From JALHMQ01 sp037441125 (lineage in GTDB: Bacteria > Pseudomonadota > Gammaproteobacteria > Burkholderiales > Burkholderiaceae_F), in assembly GCA_037441125.1 (NCBI GenBank), contig JBBIST010000015.1:1-47291 (forward strand): 47,291 nt of DNA, written 5' to 3'. Of the stretch, positions 19,835 to 27,373 are shown in pieces. The position numbers were made by a program, and so were the translations under genes. The number at the start of each line of letters is the position of its first letter. Positions within the stretch are counted from its first letter, which is position 1. Below the pieces are notes generated by a model that saw only the letters and a program-made list of their open reading frames with translations, searched no databases and was not told where the DNA came from.

Positions 19835-21055
19835 ATGTATCTGTTCGAGTTCCTGGACGGGGGACTGCTCGCCCTGTCCTGGTGGCAGGTGGTCCTTGCG
19901 ACCCTGCTCCTGACCCACCTGACGATCGCCGGCGTGACGATCTACCTGCATCGCTCGCAGGCACACCGCGGTCTCGATCTGCACCCGATCGCTGCGCACG
20001 GGTTTCGCCTGTGGCTGTGGCTGACCACCGGCATGCAGACCAAGGAGTGGGTGGCGATCCACCGCAAGCACCACGCCAAGTGCGAGACCGCCGAGGATCC
20101 GCACAGCCCGCAGACGCGCGGCCTGCGCAAGGTGCTGTGGCAGGGCGCCGAGTTGTACCGGGCCGAGGCCGCCAATGGCGAGACGCTCGCCCGCTACGGG
20201 CACGGCACGCCCGACGACTGGCTCGAGCGCAAGGTCTATTCGCGCTTCACCTGGCACGGCTGCGGCCTCATGCTCGGCATCGACCTCGTCCTGTTCGGCT
20301 GGGCCGGGATCGCGGTCTGGGGCGTGCAGATGCTATGGATCCCGTTGTTCGCCGCCGGCGTGGTCAACGGCATCGGCCACTACTGGGGCTACCGCAACTA
20401 TGACGCTGCCGACGCGAGCACCAACATCGTGCCCTGGGGCATCCTGATCGGCGGCGAGGAACTGCACAACAACCACCACACCTATCCGACCTCGGCCAAG
20501 CTGTCGTCGAAGTGGTTCGAGTTCGACATCGGCTGGCTCTACATCCGCCTGCTGCAAGCTGTCGGGCTGGCCACGGTGCTGCGCCGCGCGCCGGTGCCGC
20601 GCAAGCTGCCCCAGCCGCGCGCGCGTATCGACCTGGAGACGCTGCAGACGGTGATCATGCATCGCTATGACCTGCTGGCGCGCCTGGCGCGCGATCTGCG
20701 GCGCGCCTACGCGCAGGAGCTGGCGCGCATGCGTCTGCCGGCGCACGAAAAGAGGCGCTTCGCGGCGCTGCGTCGCTGGCTGCGCAAAGGCGATGTCTCG
20801 GCCCTGCCGGCAGCGCAGCAGCAAACGCTGCGCGAAGTCGTCGGCCGCAGCCGCGCGATCCGCACCATGGTCGAGATGAGAGCCGAGTTGCTCGCGACCT
20901 GGGATCGGTCGAGCGCTTCGCGCGAGCAGGCGCTGGCGCACCTGCAGGACTGGATCGCGCGCGCCGAGGCGAGCGGCATCTGCGCCCTGCAGAACGCGGC
21001 GATCCGCATCCGCAGCTACGCACCGGCCGGTCCGGCCTTGCGCGCGGGCGCTTGA
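19835..21055 (+). CDS. Membrane fatty acid (acyl-CoA type) desaturase with C-terminal extension
   Basis: A 406-residue integral membrane diiron desaturase. The three histidine boxes are present: HRSQAH (about residue 44), HRKHH (about 79) and HNNHH (about 211), separated by hydrophobic segments. It should introduce a double bond, most likely delta-9, into acyl chains, adjusting membrane fluidity. The desaturase domain ends near residue 260; a helical, basic extension of about 140 residues follows (from RIDLETLQTVIMHRYDLL), whose end (LQDWIARAEASGICALQNAAIRIRSY) resembles the C-terminus of ISL3-type transposases. Similar tails occur in DesB-like desaturases as far as I recall. The ATG at 19835 has GGAG upstream. 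Confidence 0.92.
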   Translation: MYLFEFLDGGLLALSWWQVVLATLLLTHLTIAGVTIYLHRSQAHRGLDLHPIAAHGFRLWLWLTTGMQTKEWVAIHRKHHAKCETAEDPHSPQTRGLRKVLWQGAELYRAEAANGETLARYGHGTPDDWLERKVYSRFTWHGCGLMLGIDLVLFGWAGIAVWGVQMLWIPLFAAGVVNGIGHYWGYRNYDAADASTNIVPWGILIGGEELHNNHHTYPTSAKLSSKWFEFDIGWLYIRLLQAVGLATVLRRAPVPRKLPQPRARIDLETLQTVIMHRYDLLARLARDLRRAYAQELARMRLPAHEKRRFAALRRWLRKGDVSALPAAQQQTLREVVGRSRAIRTMVEMRAELLATWDRSSASREQALAHLQDWIARAEASGICALQNAAIRIRSYAPAGPALRAGA

Positions 21056-21174
21056 GCGCACGGCGCGTCCTGCGCGCTCATCCGGCAGCGCGCAGCGCGC
21101 GGAACGTAGCAGTGAGCGCGCCAGGCTGCGTGCACTTGGCGCGCGGCGATCTGGCGCGCAGTTGCGCACGGCGC

Positions 21175-21201
21175 AAAAAAGCCCGGCGGACCGGGCTTTT
21201 T
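21175..21201. terminator. Bidirectional rho-independent terminator between the desaturase gene and rpmG
   Basis: A6, stem GCCCGG, loop CGGA, stem CCGGGC, T5. It lies 119 bp after the desaturase stop and 20 bp beyond the rpmG stop, and works on both strands because both flanks are homopolymeric. Confidence 0.9.
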
Positions 21202-21221
21202 CATGAGGAACCGAAGCCGGA

Positions 21222-21389
21222 CTACTTGAGCTTCACTTCCTTGTAGTCGACGTGCTTGCGTGCCACCGGATCGAACTTCGAAAACGACAGCTTGTCCGGC
21301 GTCGTCTTCTTGTTCTTGGTGGTCGTGTAAAAGTGGCCGGTACCGGCCGTCGACTCCAGCTTGATCTTCTCGCGCCCGCCCTTGGCCAT
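21222..21389 (-). CDS. rpmG: 50S ribosomal protein L33
   Basis: A 55-residue protein reading MAKGGREKIKLESTAGTGH and ending KHVDYKEVKLK, full length for L33. It binds near the E site of the large subunit. It lacks the CxxC pairs of the zinc-binding form, so it is the zinc-independent (C-minus) type with TTTKNKKTT in place of the ribbon. An AAGGAG site precedes the ATG at 21389. It is 23 bp downstream of rpmB, the usual rpmBG pair. Confidence 0.96.
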   Translation of the reverse strand: MAKGGREKIKLESTAGTGHFYTTTKNKKTTPDKLSFSKFDPVARKHVDYKEVKLK

Positions 21390-21412
21390 GGCCTTCTCCT
21401 TCGACTAGCGTT

Positions 21413-21649
21413 TCAAGCGGCCTCGCCGCGGGCGCGCAGATCCGCCAGCACCGCGTCGATGCCGTTCTTGTCGATCGTGCGCAGGGCGGCGTTGGTCAGG
21501 CGCAACCGCACCCAGCGGTTCTCGCTCTCAACCCAGAAGCGCCGGTACTGCAGATTGGGCAGGAAGCGGCGCTTGGTCTTGTTGTTGGCGTGCGAGACGT
21601 TGTTGCCGACCATCGGCCGCTTGCCGGTGACTTGACACACGCGTGACAT
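21413..21649 (-). CDS. rpmB: 50S ribosomal protein L28
   Basis: A 78-residue L28 beginning MSRVCQVTGKRPMVGNNVSH, the typical start, with NNKTKRRFLPNLQ and RLRLTNAALRTIDKNG. A structural protein of the 50S subunit. AGGAG lies eight bases before the ATG at 21649. First gene of the rpmB-rpmG operon; radC lies 240 bp further upstream on the same strand. Confidence 0.97.
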   Translation of the reverse strand: MSRVCQVTGKRPMVGNNVSHANNKTKRRFLPNLQYRRFWVESENRWVRLRLTNAALRTIDKNGIDAVLADLRARGEAA

Positions 21650-21889
21650 CGCAAAACTCCTGAATCATCAATGCCGGCCCGGGCGCGTGGCCGGTAACGC
21701 CGGCGCACTTGCATCGAACCATCGGCGCCTGCACTCCGACTTTGCGCCGGATCGGCTCGCACCCGCGCCGACCGCCCATCGGGGCGCCTACGGCGAAAAG
21801 CCGCGCATTATAGGAGGAGCCGAGCGGCCGTCCAAATCGGCCTCGAACTTCCAGCCCACGATCGCTGCGCCGGACCCACCGGCGCCAAG

Positions 21890-22564
21890 CTAGATGAGCC
21901 CGCGCTCGGCAAACGACATCGTCTCCGCGTGCGCGACGATCAGATGGTCGATCACGCGCACGTCGACCAGTTGCAGCGCGTCCTTGAGCGTGCGCGTGAG
22001 CAGTTCGTCGGCGCGGCTTGGCTCGGCCAGCCCGGACGGATGGTTGTGGGCGAACACCACCGCCGCCGCGTTCAACGCCAGTGCGCGCTTGACGACTTCG
22101 CGCGCGTGCACGCTGGTCTGGGTCAGCGTGCCGCGGAACAGTTCCTGCGCTTCCAGCAGGCGGTTTTGCGCGTCGAGGAACAGTCCGAAAAACACCTCGT
22201 GCGGCAGGTGGCCGATGCGCAGGCGCAGGTAGTCGCGCACCTTGTCCGGCGAGGTGAGCACCGTGTCGCGGCGAATGTGTTCCTTGAGGGCGCGCTGGGC
22301 GAGCTCGTGCGCGGCCATCAGTTGCACGTATTTCGCTTCGCCCAGGCCCTTGATCGAGCGAAACTCCGCCAGCGGCGCCGCGAACAGGGCGTTGATCCCC
22401 TGGAAGCGGCCGATCAGATCGCCGGCCAGATCGATCGCCGAACGACCCGGTACGCCCACGCGCAGGAAGATCGCCAGCAGCTCCGCGTCCGACAGCGCCG
22501 GCGCCCCCTGGCGCAGCAAGCGCTCGCGCGGGCGCTCGGATTCGGGCCAGTCCTTGATAGCCAT
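21890..22564 (-). CDS. radC: RadC/YsxA family JAB-domain protein
   Basis: A 224-residue RadC, the family's usual size. The N-terminal part holds helix-hairpin-helix-like sequence (LGEAKYVQLMAAHELAQRA); the C-terminal JAB/MPN metalloprotease-like domain has the metal motif HNHPSGLAEPSRAD. The old assignment to DNA repair is not supported by later work on E. coli, and the role remains unclear. The ATG at 22564 gives the conserved MAIKDWPESERPRERLL; the frame runs further upstream without similarity. It is divergent from the FKBP gene with 43 bp between starts. Confidence 0.95.
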   Translation of the reverse strand: MAIKDWPESERPRERLLRQGAPALSDAELLAIFLRVGVPGRSAIDLAGDLIGRFQGINALFAAPLAEFRSIKGLGEAKYVQLMAAHELAQRALKEHIRRDTVLTSPDKVRDYLRLRIGHLPHEVFFGLFLDAQNRLLEAQELFRGTLTQTSVHAREVVKRALALNAAAVVFAHNHPSGLAEPSRADELLTRTLKDALQLVDVRVIDHLIVAHAETMSFAERGLI

Positions 22565-22579
22565 CGCCTGCCCCTTCGC

Positions 22580-22585
22580 TAGACT
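22580..22585 (+). promoter_or_regulatory. Predicted -10 hexamer of the FKBP-ispH operon
   Basis: TAGACT lies 22 bp before the GTG start at 22608, giving a leader of about 16 nt that still contains a GAGG site. The upstream -35 region overlaps the first codons of divergent radC. Confidence 0.4.
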
Positions 22586-22607
22586 TGTCGCTTTCCTCGA
22601 GGCTGCC

Positions 22608-23057
22608 GTGGTCCGGATCGAGCCAGGTTCGCACGTCACGCTGCATTATCGACTGGCGGTGCTCGCCGAGGGCGTCGAGCGCGAGCTGATTAGCACTCTG
22701 TCGTTGCGTCCGGCGACGCTCGCGATCGGCGCCGGCCAGCTCGCACCGGCACTGGAGTGGCGACTGATCGGCCTGAGCGAGGGCGCCGAGGCGAGCTTCG
22801 ATCTCGCGCCGGATGAGGCCTACGGCCGGCGCGAGCCGCAGCGCGTGCAGGCGATCGGGCGCGCCGCCTTCGACGCCGGCGCCGGTGGTGCTGGACGCGA
22901 CCCCGAGCCCGGCGACCCGGTCGAGCTGGGCGACGGCGGCGAGCGCCTATGCGGCGTGCTGCGAGCGATCGACGACACCCATGCGCTCGTCGACTTCAAC
23001 CATCCCCTGGCCGGACAGGCGTTGCGCTTTTCCGTGCGCGTGATCGGAGTGCTCTGA
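22608..23057 (+). CDS. fkpB: FKBP-type peptidyl-prolyl isomerase (SlpA/FkpB-like)
   Basis: A 149-residue FKBP-SlpA type protein with the IF-domain layout: SHVTLHYRLAV strand, LAIGAGQLAPALEWRLIGL, then EAYGRREPQRVQAI and FNHPLAGQALRFSVRVIGV. It should catalyse cis-trans isomerisation at proline in the cytoplasm and act as a chaperone. The start is GTG at 22608 with GAGG just upstream; no ATG fits. Its TGA is immediately followed by the ATG of ispH with no gap. fkpB-ispH pairing is common in proteobacteria. Confidence 0.93.
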   Translation: MVRIEPGSHVTLHYRLAVLAEGVERELISTLSLRPATLAIGAGQLAPALEWRLIGLSEGAEASFDLAPDEAYGRREPQRVQAIGRAAFDAGAGGAGRDPEPGDPVELGDGGERLCGVLRAIDDTHALVDFNHPLAGQALRFSVRVIGVL

Positions 23058-23990
23058 ATGGAGGTTTTGCTGGCCCAGCCGCGCGGCTTCTGCGCCGGCG
23101 TCGACCGCGCGATCGAGATCGTCGAACGCGCGCTGCAGTTGCACGGGGCGCCGATCTACGTCCGGCACGAGATCGTGCACAACACCTTCGTCGTCGGCGA
23201 CCTGCGCGCCAAGGGCGCGGTGTTCGTCGACGACCTCGAGCAGGTGCCGGCCGGCGGCACGGTGGTGTTCTCGGCGCACGGCGTCTCGCGCGCGGTTCAG
23301 GCGCAGGCCCGGGCGCGCGGCCTGCAGGTGTTCGATGCCACCTGTCCGCTGGTGACCAAGGTCCATGTCGAGGTCGCCAAGATGCGCTCCGACGGCCGCG
23401 AGGTGGTGATGATCGGCCACGCCGGCCATCCCGAAGTCGAGGGCACGATGGGCCAGTCCGACGACGGCATGCACCTGGTCGAGTCGGTGGCCGACGTCGC
23501 CCGGCTTCGGGTACGCGATCCGCAGCGGCTCGCGTATGTGACGCAGACGACGCTGTCCCTCGACGATGCCGCGGCGATCGTCGCCGCGTTGCGCGCGCGC
23601 TTCCCGGCGATCGAGGCGCCGAAGAAAGCCGATATCTGCTACGCGACGCAGAACCGCCAGGACGCGGTCAAGCTGATGGCGCCGCAAGTCGACGTCGTGA
23701 TCGTGATCGGCAGCAGAACCAGCTCCAATTCCAATCGCCTGCGCGAGGTCGCCGAACGCTTCGGCGTGCCCGCCTACCTGGTGGACACCGCGCACGACCT
23801 CGATCCGGCCTGGATCGAGGGCCGGGCGCGGGTCGGCGTGACCGCGGGCGCGTCGGCGCCGGAACTGCTGGTGCGCGAGTTGATCGAGCGGCTCAAGTCA
23901 CTGGGTGCGAGCGGCGTGCGCAGCCTCGACGGCGTGCACGAAAACGTCGTCTTCCCGTTGCCCAAGGGATTGGGAAAGGCGGCAGCATGA
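23058..23990 (+). CDS. ispH: 4-hydroxy-3-methylbut-2-enyl diphosphate reductase
   Basis: A 310-residue iron-sulfur enzyme, the last step of the MEP isoprenoid pathway, making IPP and DMAPP. The three cluster cysteines are in RGFCAGVDRAI (Cys12), DATCPLVTKVH and DICYATQNRQD. HEIVHNTFVV and the substrate-binding SSNSNRLREVA are also present. It starts directly after the FKBP stop and its own stop overlaps the next start as ATGA, so it is tightly coupled on both sides. Confidence 0.98.
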   Translation: MEVLLAQPRGFCAGVDRAIEIVERALQLHGAPIYVRHEIVHNTFVVGDLRAKGAVFVDDLEQVPAGGTVVFSAHGVSRAVQAQARARGLQVFDATCPLVTKVHVEVAKMRSDGREVVMIGHAGHPEVEGTMGQSDDGMHLVESVADVARLRVRDPQRLAYVTQTTLSLDDAAAIVAALRARFPAIEAPKKADICYATQNRQDAVKLMAPQVDVVIVIGSRTSSNSNRLREVAERFGVPAYLVDTAHDLDPAWIEGRARVGVTAGASAPELLVRELIERLKSLGASGVRSLDGVHENVVFPLPKGLGKAAA

Positions 23991-24595
23991 GCCCGGGCGA
24001 CGAACGCTGGACGCGGCGCAGCGCGCTCGGCGCGCTGGCGGCGATGACCTGCGTGGTTGGCGCCGGCGAGGCGCGGGCGCAGGCGCGCGAGGTCGAGGGC
24101 TTCCGCTTCGACGGCACGTTGCGGCTCGGCGGCGCCGATCTCGTGCTCAACGGCGTCGGCGTGCGCCGTCGCTTCTTCCTGCCGGTGTATGTCGGCGCGC
24201 TCTACGTGCCGCAACGCAGCTCGGATCCAGAGACGCTGCTCGCCCAGCGCGGACCGCGCCGGATGTCGATGCGCTTCGTGCGCGACGTCGAGGCGGAACT
24301 GTTCATGAATTCGCTCGACATCGGCATGCGCCGCCACTACAGCCCGCAGCAACTTGAGGCCTGGCGCGAGCAGTGGCAGACGTTGACCGGCGTGATCGCC
24401 AACATCGTCGTCGCGCGCCGTGCCGACCACGTGACCTGGGACTACACGCCGCACGCCGGCGCGCGCGTGATGCAGAATTCGGTGGCGATCACGCCATCCA
24501 TGTCGGGCGAAGACTTCTACAACGCCGTGCTGCGCGTATGGCTCGGCCCGCATCCCGCGGACGCCGAGCTCAAGCGCGGCCTGCTCGGGCTTTGA
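23987..24595 (+). CDS. Chalcone isomerase-like exported protein, copy 1
   Basis: A 202-residue protein of the bacterial chalcone-isomerase-like family (core: LNGVGVRRRFFLPVYVGALYVPQ; end: GEDFYNAVLRVWLG...LKRGLLGL). The N-terminus WTRRSALGALAAM with an alanine-rich stretch resembles a twin-arginine signal, so it is probably periplasmic. The family includes non-enzymatic fatty-acid-binding homologues; true chalcone isomerase activity is not expected. It overlaps ispH by 4 bp. A homologue follows 58 bp downstream. Function unknown. Confidence 0.85.
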   Translation: MSPGDERWTRRSALGALAAMTCVVGAGEARAQAREVEGFRFDGTLRLGGADLVLNGVGVRRRFFLPVYVGALYVPQRSSDPETLLAQRGPRRMSMRFVRDVEAELFMNSLDIGMRRHYSPQQLEAWREQWQTLTGVIANIVVARRADHVTWDYTPHAGARVMQNSVAITPSMSGEDFYNAVLRVWLGPHPADAELKRGLLGL

Positions 24596-24653
24596 CCGCC
24601 GCATTAAGGGCGGCGACCCATCGCACCACAAATCACAACCGAAGGAGACACGG

Positions 24654-25250
24654 ATGAAGCGCAGCCACTTTCTGCAACTGATGCTCGCGGCGATGCTGTC
24701 GGCGGCGACCGGACTGTCCGGCACGGCGCTGGCGCAGACGGTTGAAGTCGAGGGCGTGAAGTTCGAGCCGACGATCCAGCTCGGCGGCGCCACGTTGCAG
24801 TTAAACGGCGTCGGCGTGCGCACGCGCGCCATTTTCCGCGTCTACGTCGCCGGGCTGTACGTGCCGCAGAAGGAGAAGGCGGCGCCGGCCCTGCTGGCCC
24901 AAAAGGGACCGCGGCGCGTGGCCATGGCGATGCTGCGCAACGTCGACGCCGAGTCGTTCTCCACTGCACTCAACGATGGCCTGCGCGCCAACCTGACCGA
25001 AGCGCAGGTGGCGGGCTTCAAAGCGCAGATCGAGGCCTTGAACGCGAGCCTGAAGGCGGTCGGCGAGGTCAAGCGCGGCGACCTGATCAACTTCGAGTTC
25101 ACGCCCGAGGCGGGCACGCGCATCACCTTGAACGGCCAGCCGCGCGGCGCCGCGATTCCGGGCGAAGACTTCTTCGCCGCCGTGCTGCGCATCTGGATCG
25201 GTGACAAGCCGGTCGACGCCGCGCTCAAGCGGGGTTTGATCGGCGGCTGA
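24654..25250 (+). CDS. Chalcone isomerase-like exported protein, copy 2
   Basis: A 198-residue paralogue of the preceding protein, similar across the whole mature chain (LNGVGVRTRAIFRVYVAGLY; LAQKGPRRVAM; GEDFFAAVLRIWIG; LKRGLIGG), about 40 % identical by eye. Unlike copy 1 it has an ordinary Sec signal peptide (HFLQLMLAAMLSAATGLSGTALA). A strong GAAGGAGA site precedes the ATG, so it may be made in larger amounts. Probably periplasmic; role unknown, perhaps binding a fatty-acid-like ligand. Confidence 0.87.
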   Translation: MKRSHFLQLMLAAMLSAATGLSGTALAQTVEVEGVKFEPTIQLGGATLQLNGVGVRTRAIFRVYVAGLYVPQKEKAAPALLAQKGPRRVAMAMLRNVDAESFSTALNDGLRANLTEAQVAGFKAQIEALNASLKAVGEVKRGDLINFEFTPEAGTRITLNGQPRGAAIPGEDFFAAVLRIWIGDKPVDAALKRGLIGG

Positions 25251-25266
25251 GCGGCGCCGGCGCTCG

Positions 25267-26220
25267 ATGGCAGGCACGGCGGCGACAGGCGGCAGCGAGC
25301 GTGGCGGTCGACGACGGATCGCCGCACCCGGCGCCGCCGCCCCGGTCGATCCGCTGATCGACGCCTTCGTTGACGCGCTTTGGCTCGAGGAGGGGCTGGC
25401 GGCGAACTCTCTCGCCGCCTATCGCCGCGACCTGCAGGCGCTGCGCCGCGACCTCGGCGGCCGTTCGTTGGCGTCGGCGAGCGAAAGCGACCTGCAGGGG
25501 TTCTTTGCGCGTGCCCATGCGCACTCGCGCGCGTCGACCGCCAACCGCCGGCTGGCGACGTTGCGCCGATTTTTTCGCTGGGCGCTGCGCGAGGCTCACG
25601 TGCGCGCCGACCCGACCCTGCGGCTGGCCTCGGCGCGGCGGCCGGCGCGTTTCCCCGCGACCCTGAGCGAGGCGCAGGTCGAGGCGCTGCTCGCCGCGCC
25701 CGACACCGGCACCGACCTCGGTCTGCGCGACCGGGCGATGCTGGAGCTGCTGTACGCGACCGGCCTGCGCGTGTCCGAGCTGGTCGCGCTGCGCGTGCTC
25801 GAGCTGTCGCTCGACGAGGGGCTGGTGCGCGTGGTCGGCAAGGGGGCGCGCGAACGGGTGGTGCCGCTCGGCGAGGAAGCGCGCGCCTGGGGCGAGCGCT
25901 ATCTGCGCCAGGCGCGCGTGGCGCTGCTCGGCGGGCGCGCCAGCGATGCGGTGTTCGTGACCCGGCGCGCGGAAGCGATGTCGCGGCAGATGTTCTGGAA
26001 GCTGGTCAAGCGCTACGCGGCGCTGGCCGGAATCGGCGCGCCGCTGTCGCCGCACGGCCTGCGCCACGCCTTCGCCACCCATCTGCTCAATCACGGCGCC
26101 GACCTGCGCGTGGTGCAGATGCTGCTCGGCCACGCCGATGTCTCGACGACGCAGATCTACACCCACGTCGCGCGCGAACGGCTGAAATCGCTGCACGCGC
26201 GCCACCACCCGCGCGGTTGA
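25267..26220 (+). CDS. xerD: Site-specific tyrosine recombinase XerD
   Basis: A 317-residue tyrosine recombinase that with XerC resolves chromosome dimers at dif. The SAM-like N-terminal domain covers about 30-115 (GLAANSLAAYRRDLQALRRDL). All catalytic residues are visible: Arg in YATGLRVSELV, Lys in VVGKGARERVV, HGLRHAFATHLL, the His in LLGHADVSTTQ, and the nucleophile Tyr in QIYTHV. The first 25 residues are a low-complexity extension, so an internal start is possible. Housekeeping XerD rather than an integron or phage integrase is inferred from the length and chromosomal context; no att or dif site is seen nearby. Confidence 0.95.
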   Translation: MAGTAATGGSERGGRRRIAAPGAAAPVDPLIDAFVDALWLEEGLAANSLAAYRRDLQALRRDLGGRSLASASESDLQGFFARAHAHSRASTANRRLATLRRFFRWALREAHVRADPTLRLASARRPARFPATLSEAQVEALLAAPDTGTDLGLRDRAMLELLYATGLRVSELVALRVLELSLDEGLVRVVGKGARERVVPLGEEARAWGERYLRQARVALLGGRASDAVFVTRRAEAMSRQMFWKLVKRYAALAGIGAPLSPHGLRHAFATHLLNHGADLRVVQMLLGHADVSTTQIYTHVARERLKSLHARHHPRG

Positions 26221-26717
26221 TGCCGATGAGCCGTTCGCCGCATGTATCGGAGACTCCGGCGACGCAGTGGCTCAGACGCCACGGCCTGAGTTTCAGCGAG
26301 CACGTGTACGAGTACGAGCCGCATGGCGGCACCGCGGTCTCGGCGCTCGCGCTCGGCGTCGACGAGCACGCGGTGGTCAAGACCCTGGTGATGCAGGACG
26401 AGACCGGCAAGCCGCTGCTGGTGCTGATGCATGGCGACCGCAAGGTGTCGACCAAGAATCTCGCGCGCCAGTGCGGCCGCAAGCGCATCGAGCCGTGCAC
26501 GGTCGAGGTCGCGCAGCGTCACACCGGCTATCAGGTCGGCGGCACCTCGCCGTTCGGCACGCGCAAGCCGATGCCGGTGTTCGTCGAGCGCAGCGTTCTC
26601 GACTTGCCGCGGATCTACATCAACGGCGGGCGCCGCGGCTACCTGGTCGGAATCGAGGCTGCGGTCCTGACGCGGTACCTGAGCGCGCAGCCGGTCGACG
26701 TTGCGCTGGAAGACTGA
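26220..26717 (+). CDS. ybaK: YbaK-type Cys-tRNA(Pro)/aminoacyl-tRNA deacylase
   Basis: A protein of about 165 residues of the YbaK/ProX editing family, which hydrolyses mischarged tRNA such as Cys-tRNA-Pro. Landmarks are VSETPATQWLRRHG, VVKTLVMQDETGKPLLVLMHGDRKVSTKNLA (the lysine block) and GGTSPFGTRKPMPVF (the GxSPxG-type loop). The start at 26220 overlaps the xerD stop as TGATG; an ATG six bases later is equally good. 15 bp separate it from plsY. Confidence 0.94.
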   Translation: MPMSRSPHVSETPATQWLRRHGLSFSEHVYEYEPHGGTAVSALALGVDEHAVVKTLVMQDETGKPLLVLMHGDRKVSTKNLARQCGRKRIEPCTVEVAQRHTGYQVGGTSPFGTRKPMPVFVERSVLDLPRIYINGGRRGYLVGIEAAVLTRYLSAQPVDVALED

Positions 26718-26732
26718 AGCGATGAGCCGGCG

Positions 26733-27353
26733 ATGATCGAGCTTGCGTTTGTGGCTGCACTGTTGACCGGCTACCTGCTGGGGTCGGTGTCGTTTGCGGT
26801 CATCGTCAGCCGCCTGTTCGGCCTGGCCGATCCGCGCAGCTACGGGTCGGGCAATCCGGGTGCGACCAACGTCCTGCGCAGCGGTCGCAGGGTCGCGGCG
26901 CTGCTGACCCTGGTCGGCGACGCGGCCAAGGGCGCGCTGGCGGTCGTGCTGGTGCGCTGGTTCGGCCCGGAATTCGGACTGGGCGAGGCCGCGGCGGCCT
27001 GGGCCGGTGCAGCGGCTTTCGCCGGTCACCTGTGGCCGGTGTTCTTCAACTTCCAGGGCGGCAAGGGCGTGGCGACTTTTCTCGGCGTGCTGCTGGCGGT
27101 CGACGTCGGGCTCGGTCTGGCGGCCTGTGCGGTGTGGGCCGCGATCGCGCTCGTGTTTCGTTACTCGTCGGCGGCATCGCTCGCTTCGGCGGCGGCAGCG
27201 CCGGTGCTGTTCGGCTGGGTCGGGGGCGTGGACGCAGCGCTGGCGGCGGTGACCCTGATGAGCCTGCTGCTCGTGCTCAGGCACCGGCAGAACATCGCCA
27301 ACCTGTGGGCGGGCCGAGAGCGCAAGCTTGGCGCCAAGTCGCCTCCGCCCTGA
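26733..27353 (+). CDS. plsY: Acyl-phosphate:glycerol-3-phosphate acyltransferase PlsY
   Basis: A 206-residue inner-membrane enzyme that starts phospholipid synthesis by acylating glycerol-3-phosphate from acyl-phosphate. Several transmembrane helices are evident, and the three loop motifs are present: GSVSFAVIVSRLFGLADPR with GSGNPGATNVLR, GHLWPVFFNFQGGKGVAT, and the C-terminal VLRHRQNIANLWAGRE. Convergent with tsaD (20 bp apart), as expected since plsY-tsaD neighbours are common. Confidence 0.97.
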   Translation: MIELAFVAALLTGYLLGSVSFAVIVSRLFGLADPRSYGSGNPGATNVLRSGRRVAALLTLVGDAAKGALAVVLVRWFGPEFGLGEAAAAWAGAAAFAGHLWPVFFNFQGGKGVATFLGVLLAVDVGLGLAACAVWAAIALVFRYSSAASLASAAAAPVLFGWVGGVDAALAAVTLMSLLLVLRHRQNIANLWAGRERKLGAKSPPP

Positions 27354-27373
27354 GTTGCGGCTCGCTTGCCTGC

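Noticed and set aside
21071..21094. TGCGCGC/GCGCGCA inverted repeat after the desaturase gene
   Set aside because: Low-complexity GC alternation with no T-tract; the real terminator is at 21175-21201.
25267..26220. XerD-like recombinase as a mark of an integron or integrative element
   Set aside because: No att sites, cassettes, phage genes or base-composition shift are seen, and the neighbours are core genes; housekeeping XerD explains it.
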